A DNA stretch of 60,167 nt from Thermoanaerobaculia bacterium (GCA_945787635.1 CALZIK010000025.1:1-60167); one strand, 5' to 3'. Positions 26,605 through 36,600 are shown, counted from the stretch's first letter. Notes: generated by a model not told the origin, from the letters alone. Made by a program: numbers and translations.

Positions 26605-27144
26605 ATGAAGGAGCGTAGCGACGAAGATCTGGTTGCAGCTTGCCGGAACGGAGAGACTGCAGCGTTTGCCGAGCTGCTCGATCGCTATCAGCTCAAGATC
26701 TTCAATGCCGCCTATCGCGTGACCGGCAACCGGCACGACGCCCAGGACGTCACCCAGGCCGCCTTCCTCAAAGCCTACGAGAAGCTGGATCAATTCGATC
26801 CTCAGTATCGCTTCTTCAGCTGGATCTACAAGATCGGGGTCAACGAGGCGCTCAACCTCGTTGGGCGACGGCGCTGGTCCGGGCTCCCCGAGGTCGAAGT
26901 GGCCGACGGCGCCGCCGGTCCCGAACGAAAAGCCCAGAGCCGAGAGATCGGTCGAGCGATTCAGTTCGCCCTGCTCGAGCTCAAGCCGGCGCTCCGGGTC
27001 ACGATCATCCTGCGCCATTTTCAGGGGCTTTCGTACCTCGAGATGAGCCAGATCATCGGCGTGCCGGTCAAGACCGTAAAGTCGCGCCTGTTCACCGCGA
27101 GGCGGGAGCTGCGCAGCAAGTTGAGCGGGCCCAGCCTCCTTTGA
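26605..27144 (+). CDS. ECF-type RNA polymerase sigma factor
   Basis: The 179-residue protein from MKERSDEDL has sigma-70 region 2 (DLVAACRNGETAAFAELLDRY; DAQDVTQAAFLKAYEKLDQF) and region 4 (ALLELKPALRVTIILRHFQG, then YLEMSQIIGVPVKTVKSRLF helix-turn-helix). It starts 28 bp after the STAS gene; the ATG at 26563 would overlap that gene. Its TGA overlaps the ATG of the PrsW gene (TGATG). No adjacent zinc-finger anti-sigma factor is seen, which is unusual and suggests control through the STAS/RsbW pair or a remote anti-sigma cut by PrsW. Confidence 0.92.
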   Translation: MKERSDEDLVAACRNGETAAFAELLDRYQLKIFNAAYRVTGNRHDAQDVTQAAFLKAYEKLDQFDPQYRFFSWIYKIGVNEALNLVGRRRWSGLPEVEVADGAAGPERKAQSREIGRAIQFALLELKPALRVTIILRHFQGLSYLEMSQIIGVPVKTVKSRLFTARRELRSKLSGPSLL

Positions 27145-28184
27145 TGACGGCACTTCTCGCGGCCACGGGTGCCGGAGGCTGGATCCTCTGCCTGGTCGTC
27201 GGCCTGCTGCCGGTACTGGCCTTTCTGGTCGCCCTGGTCCTGCTCGACAGCTACAAGCTGATCCGCTTTCGAGCCGTGGTGCTCACCGTCCTGGCGGGAG
27301 GTGGTGCCGCGATCTTGTGCCTGCTGATCAACGCGGAAATCTCGAAGCGTCTGAGCTGGGAGTTCTCCACCTACTCACGCTACCTCGCGCCTCTGGTCGA
27401 GGAGCTCGTCAAGGGCTCGGTGATTGCGATCGCGGTCTGGCGACGCCGCATCGGGTTTCTGGTCGATGCCGCGATATGGGGTTTCGCGATCGGCGCGGGC
27501 TTCGCGGCGGTCGAGAACATCCAGTATTTCCGAATCCTCCCGGAGCCCGATCTCGCGGTCTGGATGGTCCGCGGCTTCGGCACCGCCGTCATGCACGGGT
27601 CGGTGACCTCGATCCTCGCTATCGTCTTTCTGTACCTCTCCGACCGCTACGATTCGGTCTTGCCCCACCTGTTTCTCCCGGGTTGGATTCTAGCTGCGGG
27701 GCTCCACTCTTTCTTCAATCACTTCTACCTCTCACCGAATCTCACCACCGCCGCCCTTCTGGTCGGCACGCCCCTGGTGTTCGCGGTCGTCTTCGAGGTC
27801 GGCGAAAAGGCCACTCACAAGTGGCTCGGCACGAGCTTCGACACCGACCAGGACCTTCTCGGAGCGATCCGGCGCGGCCAGTTGTCGTCGACTCGAATCG
27901 GCGGGTATCTCCGTAAGCTCAAAGGTCGTTTCTCCCCCGCCGCCCTCACCGACATGCTCTGCCTGATCCGCCTTCACGCCGAGCTCTCGATCCAAGCCAA
28001 GGGCGTCTTGATGATGCGCAAGGCCGGGTTCGAGCCCCCGCCGGACCCTTCGATCCAGAGCCGCTTCGAGGAGCTGGCTTTTCTCGAAGGCTCGATCGGG
28101 CCGACGGGACGGCGCGCTCTGCGCCCGATCTTCTCGATGAGCCATCGTGAGCTCTGGCAGCTTCACATGCTGCGTGGAAAGTGA
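27144..28184 (+). CDS. PrsW-family intramembrane metalloprotease-like protein
   Basis: The 346-residue protein has eight or so membrane segments in residues 10-225 and a soluble C-terminal tail of about 110 residues. PrsW signature residues are present: APLVEELVKG (EE), GFAAVENIQYF (EN), MHGSVTSIL and the final LHSFFNHFY. In Bacillus subtilis PrsW makes the first cut in the anti-sigma factor RsiW. The start overlaps the stop of the ECF sigma gene by one base, strongly linking the two. The soluble tail is longer than in the minimal family and has no domain I recognise. Confidence 0.85.
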   Translation: MTALLAATGAGGWILCLVVGLLPVLAFLVALVLLDSYKLIRFRAVVLTVLAGGGAAILCLLINAEISKRLSWEFSTYSRYLAPLVEELVKGSVIAIAVWRRRIGFLVDAAIWGFAIGAGFAAVENIQYFRILPEPDLAVWMVRGFGTAVMHGSVTSILAIVFLYLSDRYDSVLPHLFLPGWILAAGLHSFFNHFYLSPNLTTAALLVGTPLVFAVVFEVGEKATHKWLGTSFDTDQDLLGAIRRGQLSSTRIGGYLRKLKGRFSPAALTDMLCLIRLHAELSIQAKGVLMMRKAGFEPPPDPSIQSRFEELAFLEGSIGPTGRRALRPIFSMSHRELWQLHMLRGK

Positions 28185-28223
28185 CGTTTCGGCACGCCGG
28201 AGAGACTCGGCTGACGGTGCCGA

Positions 28224-28817
28224 CTACCCGGAGAACCGCGGCAGGAAGCGCGGCACCTTCGCCGCGTACTCTTCGTACTCCCGTCCGAATCGCTGCCGGA
28301 GCTCGCGCTCTTCGAGCAGGACCATCAGCCAGCCCACCGGAATGCAGGCCGCCAGCATCACGTAGAGCCAGAGATAGTTGACCATCACGGCGAATCCGGT
28401 CACCCCGATCAGGGCGCCGAAGTACCTGGGGTGCCGCACGAGCGCGTACGGACCGTCGGTCAAGAGCTTGGACGAACGCTTCATTGAGATCTCGGGCAAA
28501 CCGGCCAACCCGGGAAAGGTGAGCTTCTTGAGCACCCGTCGATCCCAGATCGCACCGCCCAGGTAGAGCGCGCCGCCAATCGCGATCGTCGCCGGGTGGT
28601 AGCCGTAGTGCGCCCGCATCAGGGGCTCGCGTACCGTCCAGATCGCGTAGACCACGGCGAGGCAAATCGCCGTCACGATCGTGTAGGTCGGCCAGGGGCC
28701 GAGCTGGCGCCAGAAAGCCGCGAAAGGATGAATCAGAAACCAGTACAGGAGGGCCGCCGGGATGGTCGCGAGCATCAGGGCGGCGAGCCCATCGGCCACG
28801 GCTCGGAGCAGATCCAT
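28224..28817 (-). CDS. Isoprenylcysteine carboxyl methyltransferase-like (ICMT/PEMT) membrane protein
   Basis: The 197 residues include five hydrophobic segments and the conserved C-terminal motif of the family: YALVRHPRYFGALIG and EERELRQRFGREYEEYAAKVPRFLP split by two membrane spans. Members use S-adenosylmethionine to methylate lipids or thiols; the bacterial substrate is usually unknown. It stands alone and converges on the PrsW gene with 39 bp between stops. Confidence 0.88.
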   Translation of the reverse strand: MDLLRAVADGLAALMLATIPAALLYWFLIHPFAAFWRQLGPWPTYTIVTAICLAVVYAIWTVREPLMRAHYGYHPATIAIGGALYLGGAIWDRRVLKKLTFPGLAGLPEISMKRSSKLLTDGPYALVRHPRYFGALIGVTGFAVMVNYLWLYVMLAACIPVGWLMVLLEERELRQRFGREYEEYAAKVPRFLPRFSG

Positions 28818-28925
28818 TCGAAGAGTCTACCGCCCCCGGGCGCCTTCGGAGCCGAGGGTCTGGTAGCCTTTCGAAAAGACGGCAGACAGGGCGTGTTCGA
28901 GTCATACGACGTAGTCGGGTCGCGT

Positions 28926-28964
28926 TCTCCGGGACGCCGGCCGGGCAAGGTCGACTCCCGGAGA
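28926..28964. promoter_or_regulatory. Inverted repeat in the leader of the metallo-beta-lactamase gene
   Basis: TCTCCGGGA (28926-28934) and TCCCGGAGA (28956-28964) form a perfect 9-bp inverted repeat with a 21-base spacer, ending 30 bases before the GTG start of the next gene. It could be an operator or an RNA hairpin. The rest of the 177-bp gap holds nothing else I can support. Confidence 0.4.
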
Positions 28965-28994
28965 CACCAAGCAATTGCCAGCAAGGAGGGCAAC

Positions 28995-30464
28995 GTGGCT
29001 GAGACAGTGCGATTCGTGGACCAGTTCAAGACCAAGTTCGAGGACGGCAAGGGCAAGAAGATCCAACTCATCTGGGGCGATCCGGTGCGGATCGCAGACG
29101 ACGGCACGGTGCGGGCGCGGGGGCGCAGAGGCACGATTGTCCCCGACAACCTCGTCGATACGGCTCTGCTCGAGATCTACGTCATCGACGTCGGGCAGGG
29201 CGATGGCGTGCTCATGCGCACGCCCAACGACAAGTGGCACCTGATCGACGCGGGCACCAAGAACGCCAACCAGCAGCTCAAGAAAGGCGCTCCCAACTTC
29301 CTGCGCTGGAAGTTCATCAAGGACCTGGGGCGGGACGCCATCGAGCTCGAGAGCGTGATCCTCACGCACCCCGACCTCGATCACTTCGGTGGCATGATCG
29401 ATCTCTTCAGCAAGAGCCTGATCGGCTTCGGCTCGCTCCCGGATCGTCCGTTCGAGCTCAGCGTCAAGAACTTCTATCACTGCGGCATGGGCCGCTTTGC
29501 GGGCGCCGATCCACTCGGCAAGATGGAAGAGGGCGTGGTGGCTCCGTTTCCCCTGGGCAACCATGGCATCAAGGAAAAGGGCACCTTCATCACCGAACTC
29601 TTGTCGGACAAGAACAGCTTCGCGCAACCGGCCCGGCCGTTCACCGACGATTTCACCGAGCTCGCCGCGGGCGTCGGCACGGTGCCCGAGAACGTCATGC
29701 GTCTCGACACGTCGACCCCCTTTCTGCCCGGCTACGCTCCCGCGGACAACGCCGGCTGCACCATCCGCGTTCTGGGCCCGATCCTCGAGGCCACCCTCGC
29801 CGGAAAGAAGGGTCTGCGCAGGCTGGGCGGGGACTCGATCACCCGCAACGGCCACTCCATCGTCCTGCGAGTCGACTTCGGCAATGCTCGCATCTTGCTG
29901 ACCGGCGACCTCAATACGAAATCCCAGCAGCTGATGCTGAGCTACATCCCCGAGACCGATTTCGCGGTGGATGTCGCCAAGGGGTGTCATCACGGCGCCG
30001 ACGACATCGACCTGGGCTTCGTCAAGGCGATGGCCGCGCGCGCGACGGTGATCTCCTCGGGAGACAACGAGAACTTCGCGCATCCCCGGCCACGTGTCCT
30101 GGGAGCTTCCGCCAGGTACGGCCGCGAAGGCGTCGATGACAAGGGCAAGACCTCGCCACCCCTGCTCTACTCCACCGAGCTCGCGCGCTCGGTCGGCCTG
30201 ACCTTCGCCCCGGGAAAGACCTTCCTCATCGACGATGCCGACCCCGATACGCCGACGCGAATCGCGACCAAAAACGTCAAGTGGAACCCGCCCGGGCCGA
30301 TCGCCATGCGGGGCCTCGACGTCACCCCGCTGGGTACCGATCTCGTCTATGGACTGGTCAACGTTCGCACGGATGGCTCGACCATCCTCTGCGCGACCCT
30401 GGAAGAATCCGGCAGCGACTTCGATATCCGCGTGCTGAAAGCCGGAATCTCGCCTTCGGCCTGA
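28995..30464 (+). CDS. Stand-alone ComEC-like metallo-beta-lactamase-fold protein
   Basis: The 489-residue protein starts at GTG 28995, with AAGGAGGG at ideal spacing; the longer open frame upstream has no ribosome site. Around residue 60 it has IYVIDVGQGDGVLMRTP, followed by VILTHPDLDHFGGMI (metal-site HxxxDH), ILLTGDLN and KGCHHGADDIDL, the ligand pattern of the ComEC/Rec2 C-terminal nuclease-like domain. There are no membrane segments or signal peptide, so this is a soluble relative, possibly a nuclease. Middle (about 160-260) and C-terminal (about 400-489) regions are not familiar. It stands alone between divergent and unrelated genes. Confidence 0.8.
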   Translation: MAETVRFVDQFKTKFEDGKGKKIQLIWGDPVRIADDGTVRARGRRGTIVPDNLVDTALLEIYVIDVGQGDGVLMRTPNDKWHLIDAGTKNANQQLKKGAPNFLRWKFIKDLGRDAIELESVILTHPDLDHFGGMIDLFSKSLIGFGSLPDRPFELSVKNFYHCGMGRFAGADPLGKMEEGVVAPFPLGNHGIKEKGTFITELLSDKNSFAQPARPFTDDFTELAAGVGTVPENVMRLDTSTPFLPGYAPADNAGCTIRVLGPILEATLAGKKGLRRLGGDSITRNGHSIVLRVDFGNARILLTGDLNTKSQQLMLSYIPETDFAVDVAKGCHHGADDIDLGFVKAMAARATVISSGDNENFAHPRPRVLGASARYGREGVDDKGKTSPPLLYSTELARSVGLTFAPGKTFLIDDADPDTPTRIATKNVKWNPPGPIAMRGLDVTPLGTDLVYGLVNVRTDGSTILCATLEESGSDFDIRVLKAGISPSA

Positions 30465-30489
30465 CAGATTCGCGGATCACCAGTCGGCA

Positions 30490-30515
30490 GGGGACACCTT
30501 GAAAAAGGTGTCCCC
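30490..30515. repeat. REP-like palindrome with GAAA tetraloop
   Basis: A perfect 11-bp inverted repeat, GGGGACACCTT / AAGGTGTCCCC, around GAAA. Palindromes with a GGGGACACC arm recur as REP-like elements, often mobilised by Y1 (RayT) transposases, in several phyla. It lies between two same-strand genes and could also affect transcript ends; no T-run follows. Only one copy is in the window. Confidence 0.55.
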
Positions 30516-30565
30516 GAGGGGCCGAACTTCGGTCGAGCGTTCTCGTACTAAGCTGAGGTCCCACC

Positions 30566-32665
30566 ATGAAGATCCGCACCCAGATTACGCTCGCTTTTCT
30601 GCTCTTCGCGATTCTTCCGATGACGGCGATCGTCCTCTACAGCTACGTCTCGTCCCTGCGGACCGTCCGCCAGGCGGTTGAGGCCGAAGCCGAGATCCTG
30701 ACCGCCGACATGGAATCGCGGATGGGACAGGTGCGAGCCGAGATCCGGCACCGGGTCGAGCGCGTCGGCTCGCTCCCGCTGCGGCGCTGGGCCCTGGAAG
30801 ACGAGACCGAGCTCGAGCGAGAAGCGCTCTACGAGTCGGTCGTGGCCGAGCTCGGCGAGACCGCTCCTCTGGTCGAAAGATTCGAGTTCGTGCCGGAGTG
30901 GGTCGGGGCGGAGCCGGCTCTTGCGGCGCCCGCGCCGGTGCCGCCCGGAGAGAGGCCCCCACCACCACCGCGCGCTGCTCCCATCGTGATCGACATGCGA
31001 CAGATGCTCGCCACCGTCGAAGCCAGTATCGAAAATCTCGACCCGAGCTCGATCCAGGGCACCGACAAGGAGACGCTCATCGAGCAAGCCAGGCAGGGTC
31101 TCGAGTTGGTGCAGGAGCACGCCGAGCAGCTCAACCTCAAAACCGGGAGGATCCTCGAGATCCGTGCCGAGACCGACAGCGCGGCGCCTGACGACGTCCC
31201 TGATTCGCCCGCCCGCACCGCGGCCGACCGCCGCCGGGCCGAGCTAGAGCAGCAGATCTTCATGACCGGCGCCGCGGTTGCCGCCGCCGCGCCCGATAAG
31301 AGCGACGAGAGCGGCACGAGCTACCGGCTTCTCTTCAGCCAGGATCTGGAGGTTCCGGTCTATGAAGACGGGGCCCTGGTCGGAGAGGTCCGGGCGCAAG
31401 TCAAGAACGAGGAGGTGCTACGCCAGGTGCTCGCTCGCACCCGCCGCGATCGAGGCGAGCTTCCGTTCGCAATCGACGGCGAGGGCGGCCTGCACGCGGT
31501 GACCGACGACGATCGCGATCACATCGTGGCGATCGGTCTGGTCGAACCGATCGACCGCGAAGAGCTCAGCGAGCGCCGGGTCTTCGACAACTGGGTCGTC
31601 GTGACCAGCCCCGACGAGGCCACCGGCCTGACCTTCGGGATCGCCAAACCGATCGAGGAGTCCCTCGCCGAGATGCGCTCCACCGCGCTGCGCAACTTCG
31701 GCGTCGGCTCCGGCCTGATCGGCCTGGCGCTCCTGGGGGTTCTGCCGCTTTCGCGGCGAATGACCCACGGCCTGAATCTGGTCTCCAGGGGAGCCGAGCG
31801 GGTGGCCGGCGGCGACCTCGGCGCGCGCGTGCCGCTCGAGTCCAAGAACGAGATCGGCCAGCTCGCCCGCGCCTTCAACAACATGGCTGAAGACCTCCAG
31901 GAGAATCAGCAACGTCTGCTCGCGGGGGAACGGATGCAGGCCGAGTTCGACCGCAAGACCGAGGAGCTCGAGGAAGCGCGCCGGTTCCAGCTCTCGCTCC
32001 TGCCCAAGGCCCTGCCCGAGCACCCGGCCTTCGATCTCGCGGCGGTGATGAAGACCGCGACCGAGGTCGGCGGCGACTACTACGATTTTCGGATCGCCGA
32101 CGACGGCGCCTTGACCGTTGCGATCGGCGACGCCACCGGCCATGGCGCCAAGGCCGGTACCATGGTGACGGTGGTCAAGAGCTTATTCTCCGCCTTTCCG
32201 CCGGAGAGTGGCCTGGCCGAGTTCCAGGCTCAGGCCGCCGCGGCGATCAAGCGCATGGACCTGGGGCGGATGTCGATGGCTCTGACCCTGGCACGTCTGA
32301 GCGAGGCGGGCCTGAAGATCTCGGCGGCCGGCATGCCGCCGGTGCTCGTCCGCCGCGCCGTCACCGGCTCGGTCGAGGAGATCTCGATCGAGGGCATGCC
32401 TCTCGGAGGGCTCGACTTCGCCTATCGGGAGCGGTCGGTGGCGCTCGAATCCGGCGACATCGTCCTGCTCATGAGCGACGGCTTTCCCGAGCTTCCGAGC
32501 TCGGAGGGCGAGGTCCTCGGCTACGACCGCGCGAGCGCCAGCTTCGCCGCCGGCGGCACCGACCCGAACGGGATCATTCGGCACCTACTGGCGAGCGCCG
32601 AAAGCTGGGCCGAAGAGGCCGCTCCGGCGGACGACATCACGTTCGTCGCGATTCGGGTCCGATAG
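30566..32665 (+). CDS. Membrane HAMP-PP2C (SpoIIE-type) serine phosphatase
   Basis: The 699 residues read: membrane segment 8-28; an extracytoplasmic sensor region (about 30-370) with a Pro-rich stretch near 125-140; a second span (about 375-395); HAMP (about 396-450, GGDLGARVPLESKNEIGQLARAF); a short coiled coil; and a PP2C domain (about 470-699) with GGDYYDF, IGDATGHG, LMSDGFPE and DDITFVAI. It is likely a transmembrane sensor that dephosphorylates a STAS-type partner. This is the second RsbU-like phosphatase within 7 kb, so it may feed the same partner-switch operon at 24-28 kb; that link is inference. Confidence 0.88.
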   Translation: MKIRTQITLAFLLFAILPMTAIVLYSYVSSLRTVRQAVEAEAEILTADMESRMGQVRAEIRHRVERVGSLPLRRWALEDETELEREALYESVVAELGETAPLVERFEFVPEWVGAEPALAAPAPVPPGERPPPPPRAAPIVIDMRQMLATVEASIENLDPSSIQGTDKETLIEQARQGLELVQEHAEQLNLKTGRILEIRAETDSAAPDDVPDSPARTAADRRRAELEQQIFMTGAAVAAAAPDKSDESGTSYRLLFSQDLEVPVYEDGALVGEVRAQVKNEEVLRQVLARTRRDRGELPFAIDGEGGLHAVTDDDRDHIVAIGLVEPIDREELSERRVFDNWVVVTSPDEATGLTFGIAKPIEESLAEMRSTALRNFGVGSGLIGLALLGVLPLSRRMTHGLNLVSRGAERVAGGDLGARVPLESKNEIGQLARAFNNMAEDLQENQQRLLAGERMQAEFDRKTEELEEARRFQLSLLPKALPEHPAFDLAAVMKTATEVGGDYYDFRIADDGALTVAIGDATGHGAKAGTMVTVVKSLFSAFPPESGLAEFQAQAAAAIKRMDLGRMSMALTLARLSEAGLKISAAGMPPVLVRRAVTGSVEEISIEGMPLGGLDFAYRERSVALESGDIVLLMSDGFPELPSSEGEVLGYDRASASFAAGGTDPNGIIRHLLASAESWAEEAAPADDITFVAIRVR

Positions 32666-32960
32666 AGGTCGCGAGCCGGAACAGAATCAACGCGGCGAGG
32701 CCCCAGGCCGGGGGCAGCCACAGCGGAATGAGAAACAGCGCTTCGGCGTACTCCCAGGCCCCGTAGGCCACCGCGACGAGCTCCCCGCCCGGTCCCAGCA
32801 CGAATCCACAGGCGTACATCACGCCTGCCTGTTTGGACCACCACAGAACCAGGCAGACTGCGCTCCCGGCTATATAAATGGCGGTGAGCGTCAGGGGACT
32901 CTGCCAAAGTGCCGCGGCGCACAGCACGAGGACGACCCAGAGCGCGATGCAGGTGAGCAC
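32637..32960 (-). CDS. Small four-helix membrane protein (DUF2878-like)
   Basis: The 107 residues form four hydrophobic segments separated by short loops, with GxGGELVAVAYGAWEY between the second and third. It resembles small hypothetical inner-membrane proteins of the DUF2878 kind, but I cannot name a function. Its 3' end overlaps the convergent phosphatase gene by 29 bp. Confidence 0.55.
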   Translation of the reverse strand: MLTCIALWVVLVLCAAALWQSPLTLTAIYIAGSAVCLVLWWSKQAGVMYACGFVLGPGGELVAVAYGAWEYAEALFLIPLWLPPAWGLAALILFRLATSIGPESRRT

Positions 32961-33090
32961 CCGCCGCCCAGCCCGGCTCAGGATCGATCTCCGATCGTCA
33001 ACTCCGAGCCGGCCTTCGCGAACTTACTGGATTGCGCTCGCTCGCCCCGAATCATCGAGCAAATTGTAGCGTGAGTTTGACGCGACCACG

Positions 33091-33546
33091 TCAGTGCGAC
33101 TTCGACCTCGGACGCGACGACCAGTGGCTGTGGACAATTCGCCAGCCGTGGTCTCCACGTCGCAGAACGACCGTTTCGGTCCCAAGTATGTCGATTTCCT
33201 TGTCCCGAAAGCTCCCGCTCGTCTCCGATCGCGTGAGTACCCAGCCGGCCTCGCCTGCCGCGCCCAACCTCTCCTCGACGATCCTCTGGCTCGTCGCCAC
33301 TGAAACCTCCATATCCGCACCGAGGTGATGGGAAGCGTACTCGTCTCGGGAAAGCTCCGCTCCGCCCGACTCGAAGATGGTCACGGCGGGATCCAGAAGT
33401 GCGAGGACCGCCTCCCGATCGCCGGATGCCAGCGCTTCGTGAAACCCGGCCACGGTATCGGTCGGTGAGTCGTGGTCTTCATGCGCCGACAGCGATGCCG
33501 GCACGATCAAGGTCAGTACCAAAAACATCTTGAGGCGGTTCTTCAT
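33091..33546 (-). CDS. Secreted SnoaL/NTF2-like protein
   Basis: The 151-residue protein from MKNRLKMFL is preceded by GGAGGAG six bases upstream; longer readings lack a ribosome site. It has a signal peptide (hydrophobic 5-18, cleavage near SLSAHED) and an NTF2-like fold: TVAGFHEALASGDREAVLALLDPAVTIFE and a C-terminal GWRIVHSHWS, both hallmark segments of the SnoaL/DUF4440 group. It is the last gene of the Cus-type efflux operon, 82 bp after cusA, so it may aid periplasmic metal handling, but ligand residues are not obvious apart from HEDHDS at the mature N-terminus. Confidence 0.78.
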   Translation of the reverse strand: MKNRLKMFLVLTLIVPASLSAHEDHDSPTDTVAGFHEALASGDREAVLALLDPAVTIFESGGAELSRDEYASHHLGADMEVSVATSQRIVEERLGAAGEAGWVLTRSETSGSFRDKEIDILGTETVVLRRGDHGWRIVHSHWSSRPRSKSH

Positions 33547-33628
33547 TGCAGGTCTCCTCCGCCTGGTCGGAATTGAACCAACGCGGGTGCAGATTGAGCA
33601 AAGAAGTGACGCTCGGTCAAGAACTCCT

Positions 33629-36600
33629 TTATCGTGGGAACAAGGGCCCCTCGTCGAGCCGATAGGCGCGCCAGATGAAGTAGATGGCGGGAAACACCAG
33701 TAGCTCCGCCACGAACGAGGTAAAGACTCCGCCGACCATCGGCGCGGCGATGCGTCGCATGACATCCGAGCCGGTCCCGGTCGCCCAGAGGATCGGCACC
33801 AGCGAAAAGAAGGTCGCCATCACAGTCATCATCTTGGGGCGGATCCGCTGGACGGCTCCGTGATCGACCGCCTCGGCCAGCTGCGCATAGCTCTCCATCC
33901 GGCCCTTGCGCTTCCAGTCCTCGTAGGCGATGTCGAGATAGAGCAACATCACGACTCCGGTCTCCGCCGCCAGGCCCGCGAGCGCGATGACCCCAACCCA
34001 GACCGCAATCGACCAGTTGTAGTCGAGCGCCCAGAGCAGCCAGACCGAGCCCACCAGCGAGAACGGAATCGCCGATAGGACGATGGCCGTCTTGACGATC
34101 GACTTCAAGTGGAAGTAGAGAATCAAAAAGATCACCGTCAGGGTGAGCGGCACGATCAGCAACAACCGACCCTTCGCTCTCTGCATGTACTCGTACTGTC
34201 CGGACCAGAAGATCGTGTAGCCGGGTGGCACCTCGACCTGTGCGGCGACCTCGCGCTGGGCGCGTCGCACCCATGAGCCGACGTCGATTCCGCGAAGGTC
34301 GACATAGACCCAGGCGTTCGGCCGGGCGTTCTCCGTTTTGATGCCGGGAGGCCCTTGGCGAAGTTGGATATCGGCGAGTTGACCCAGCGGCACCTGGGCG
34401 CCGGTGGGTGATGCCACCAGAATCTCGCGCAACGCGACCGGATTGTCGCGCAGCTCTCGCGGATAGCGTACGTTGATCGGGTAGCGCTCGAGGCCTTCGA
34501 CGGTCCACGAGACGTTCATGCCGCCGACGGCGGACTGGATAACATCCTGTATGTCTCCGACGGTGAGCCCGAACCGGGAAGCCGCCAGGCGATCGATGTC
34601 GAAGTCGAGATAGCTGCCGCCCATGACCCGTTCGGCATAGGCCGAAAGCGTCCCGGGCAGCGGCTTGACCACGGCCTCGACATCCTTGGCGATCTGCTCG
34701 AGAACAGTGAGGTCGGGTCCCGCGACCTTGATCCCGACCGGCGTCTTGATTCCGGTCGAGAGCATGTCGATGCGGGTCTTGATCGGCATCGTCCAGGCGT
34801 TGGTCAGACCCGGAAACTGGATCGCTGCATCGAGCTCCGCGATCAGATCGTCCTTGGTCAACCCCGGCCGCCACTCCTCGGGGTCCTTCAGGATGATCGT
34901 GGTCTCGAGCATCGAGAGCGGCGCCGGGTCGGTCGCGGTCTCGGCGCGTCCGACCTTGCCGAACACGCTTTCGACCTCGGGAAACGAGCGGATGATCTTG
35001 TCGGTCTGCTGCACGATTTCCCGGGCCTTGGTGATCGAGACACCGGGGAATGTCGTCGGCATATAGAGCAGATCTCCCTCCCAGAGCGGTGGCATGAACT
35101 CCGAACCGATGGTCTGGAGCGGAATGAAGGTCAGCGCGAGGACGACCACCATGATGCCGATCACCGCCCACCGCCAGCGCAAGCAGAGGTTCAAGACCGG
35201 GGTGTAGAGAAACCGTAGAAACCGGGAGACCGGATGACGCTTTTCACTGAAGATCCTGCCCCGCACGAACCAGTACATCAGCACCGGCACTACCGTCACC
35301 GCGAGGATCGCGGACAAACCCATGGCGTAGGTCTTGGTGAACGCCAGGGGCTTGAAGAGACGTCCCTCCTGGGCTTCCAGGGTGAAGATCGGCATGAAGG
35401 AGACCGTGATCACCAGCAGGGTGAAGAACAAGGTCGGTCCGACTTCCTGGGCCGAGCGCATGATGATCTCGAGATGCGAGCGCTTGCCGCGCCACTCCTC
35501 GTAGTGCTTGTGGGCGTTCTCGACCATGATCACCGCAGCGTCAACGAGAACGCCGATCGAGATCGCGATGCCGCCCAACGACATGATGTTGGCCCCGAGC
35601 CCTTGGAACTTCATGATCACGAAGGCCAGGAGGATCGAGACCGGGATCGACACGATCGCGACGAAGGCCGAACGAAAGTGAAACAGGAAGACCAGACAAA
35701 CCAGGGCCACCACGATCAACTCCTCGATCAAAGTCTCGGTCAGCGTCTCGATCGAGCGCTCGATCAGCCCGGTGCGGTCGTAGGCGACCGAAATCTCGAC
35801 GTCGTCGGGCAGCCCGGCCTCGAGCTCGGCGAGCCGCTCCCTGACCTTGGCGATCGTCGAGAGCGTGTCGGCGCCCGAACGTACGACCACGATGCCACCG
35901 ACCGTCTCTCCCTCACCGTTCCAGTCGGCCATGCCGCGGCGGATCTCGGGTCCGATCGTGATGTTGGCGATGTCTTTGAGCAGAATCGGCACCCCTCCGG
36001 GGCCGCTGCCCAGAACCACCGCCTCCAGGTCCCTCACGTCCTTGACGTACCCCCGGCCCCGCACCATGAACTCGCGCTCGGACATCTCGACCAGACGGCC
36101 TCCGACCTCGACGTTCGAACGCTGAATCGCGCGACCGATGGCCTGAAGGGGTAGCCCGTAGGCCCGAAGCCGAACCGGATCGACCTCGACCTGGTACTGC
36201 CGGACGAACCCCCCGATCGAGGCCACCTCGGAGACCCCTTCCACCGAAGACAGACCGTACTTGAGATACCAGTCCTGGTAGCTCCGGAGATCGGCGAGCG
36301 AGCGCTCCTTTGAGTTGAGGGTGTACATGAAGGCCCAGCCGACGCCGGTCGCGTCGGGCCCCAGCTGAGGGGATACACCTCTGGGCAGGTCTCGTGTCAG
36401 ACCCGACAGGTATTCCAGGACCCTAGATCGCGCCCAGTAGAGATCGGTCCCGTCCTCGAAGATCACGTAGACGAAGGAGAAGCCGAAGAACGAGTATCCC
36501 CGGACCACCTTGGCGAAGGGCACCGCCAGCATTTTGGTCGTGATCGGATAGGTGACCTGATCCTCGACGACCTGTGGAGCCTGTCCGGAGAACTCCGTGA

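Noticed and set aside
26640-27143. N-terminal extension of the PrsW gene
   Set aside because: It runs in the wrong frame through the ECF sigma gene; the ATG at 27144 overlaps the sigma stop in the usual coupled way.
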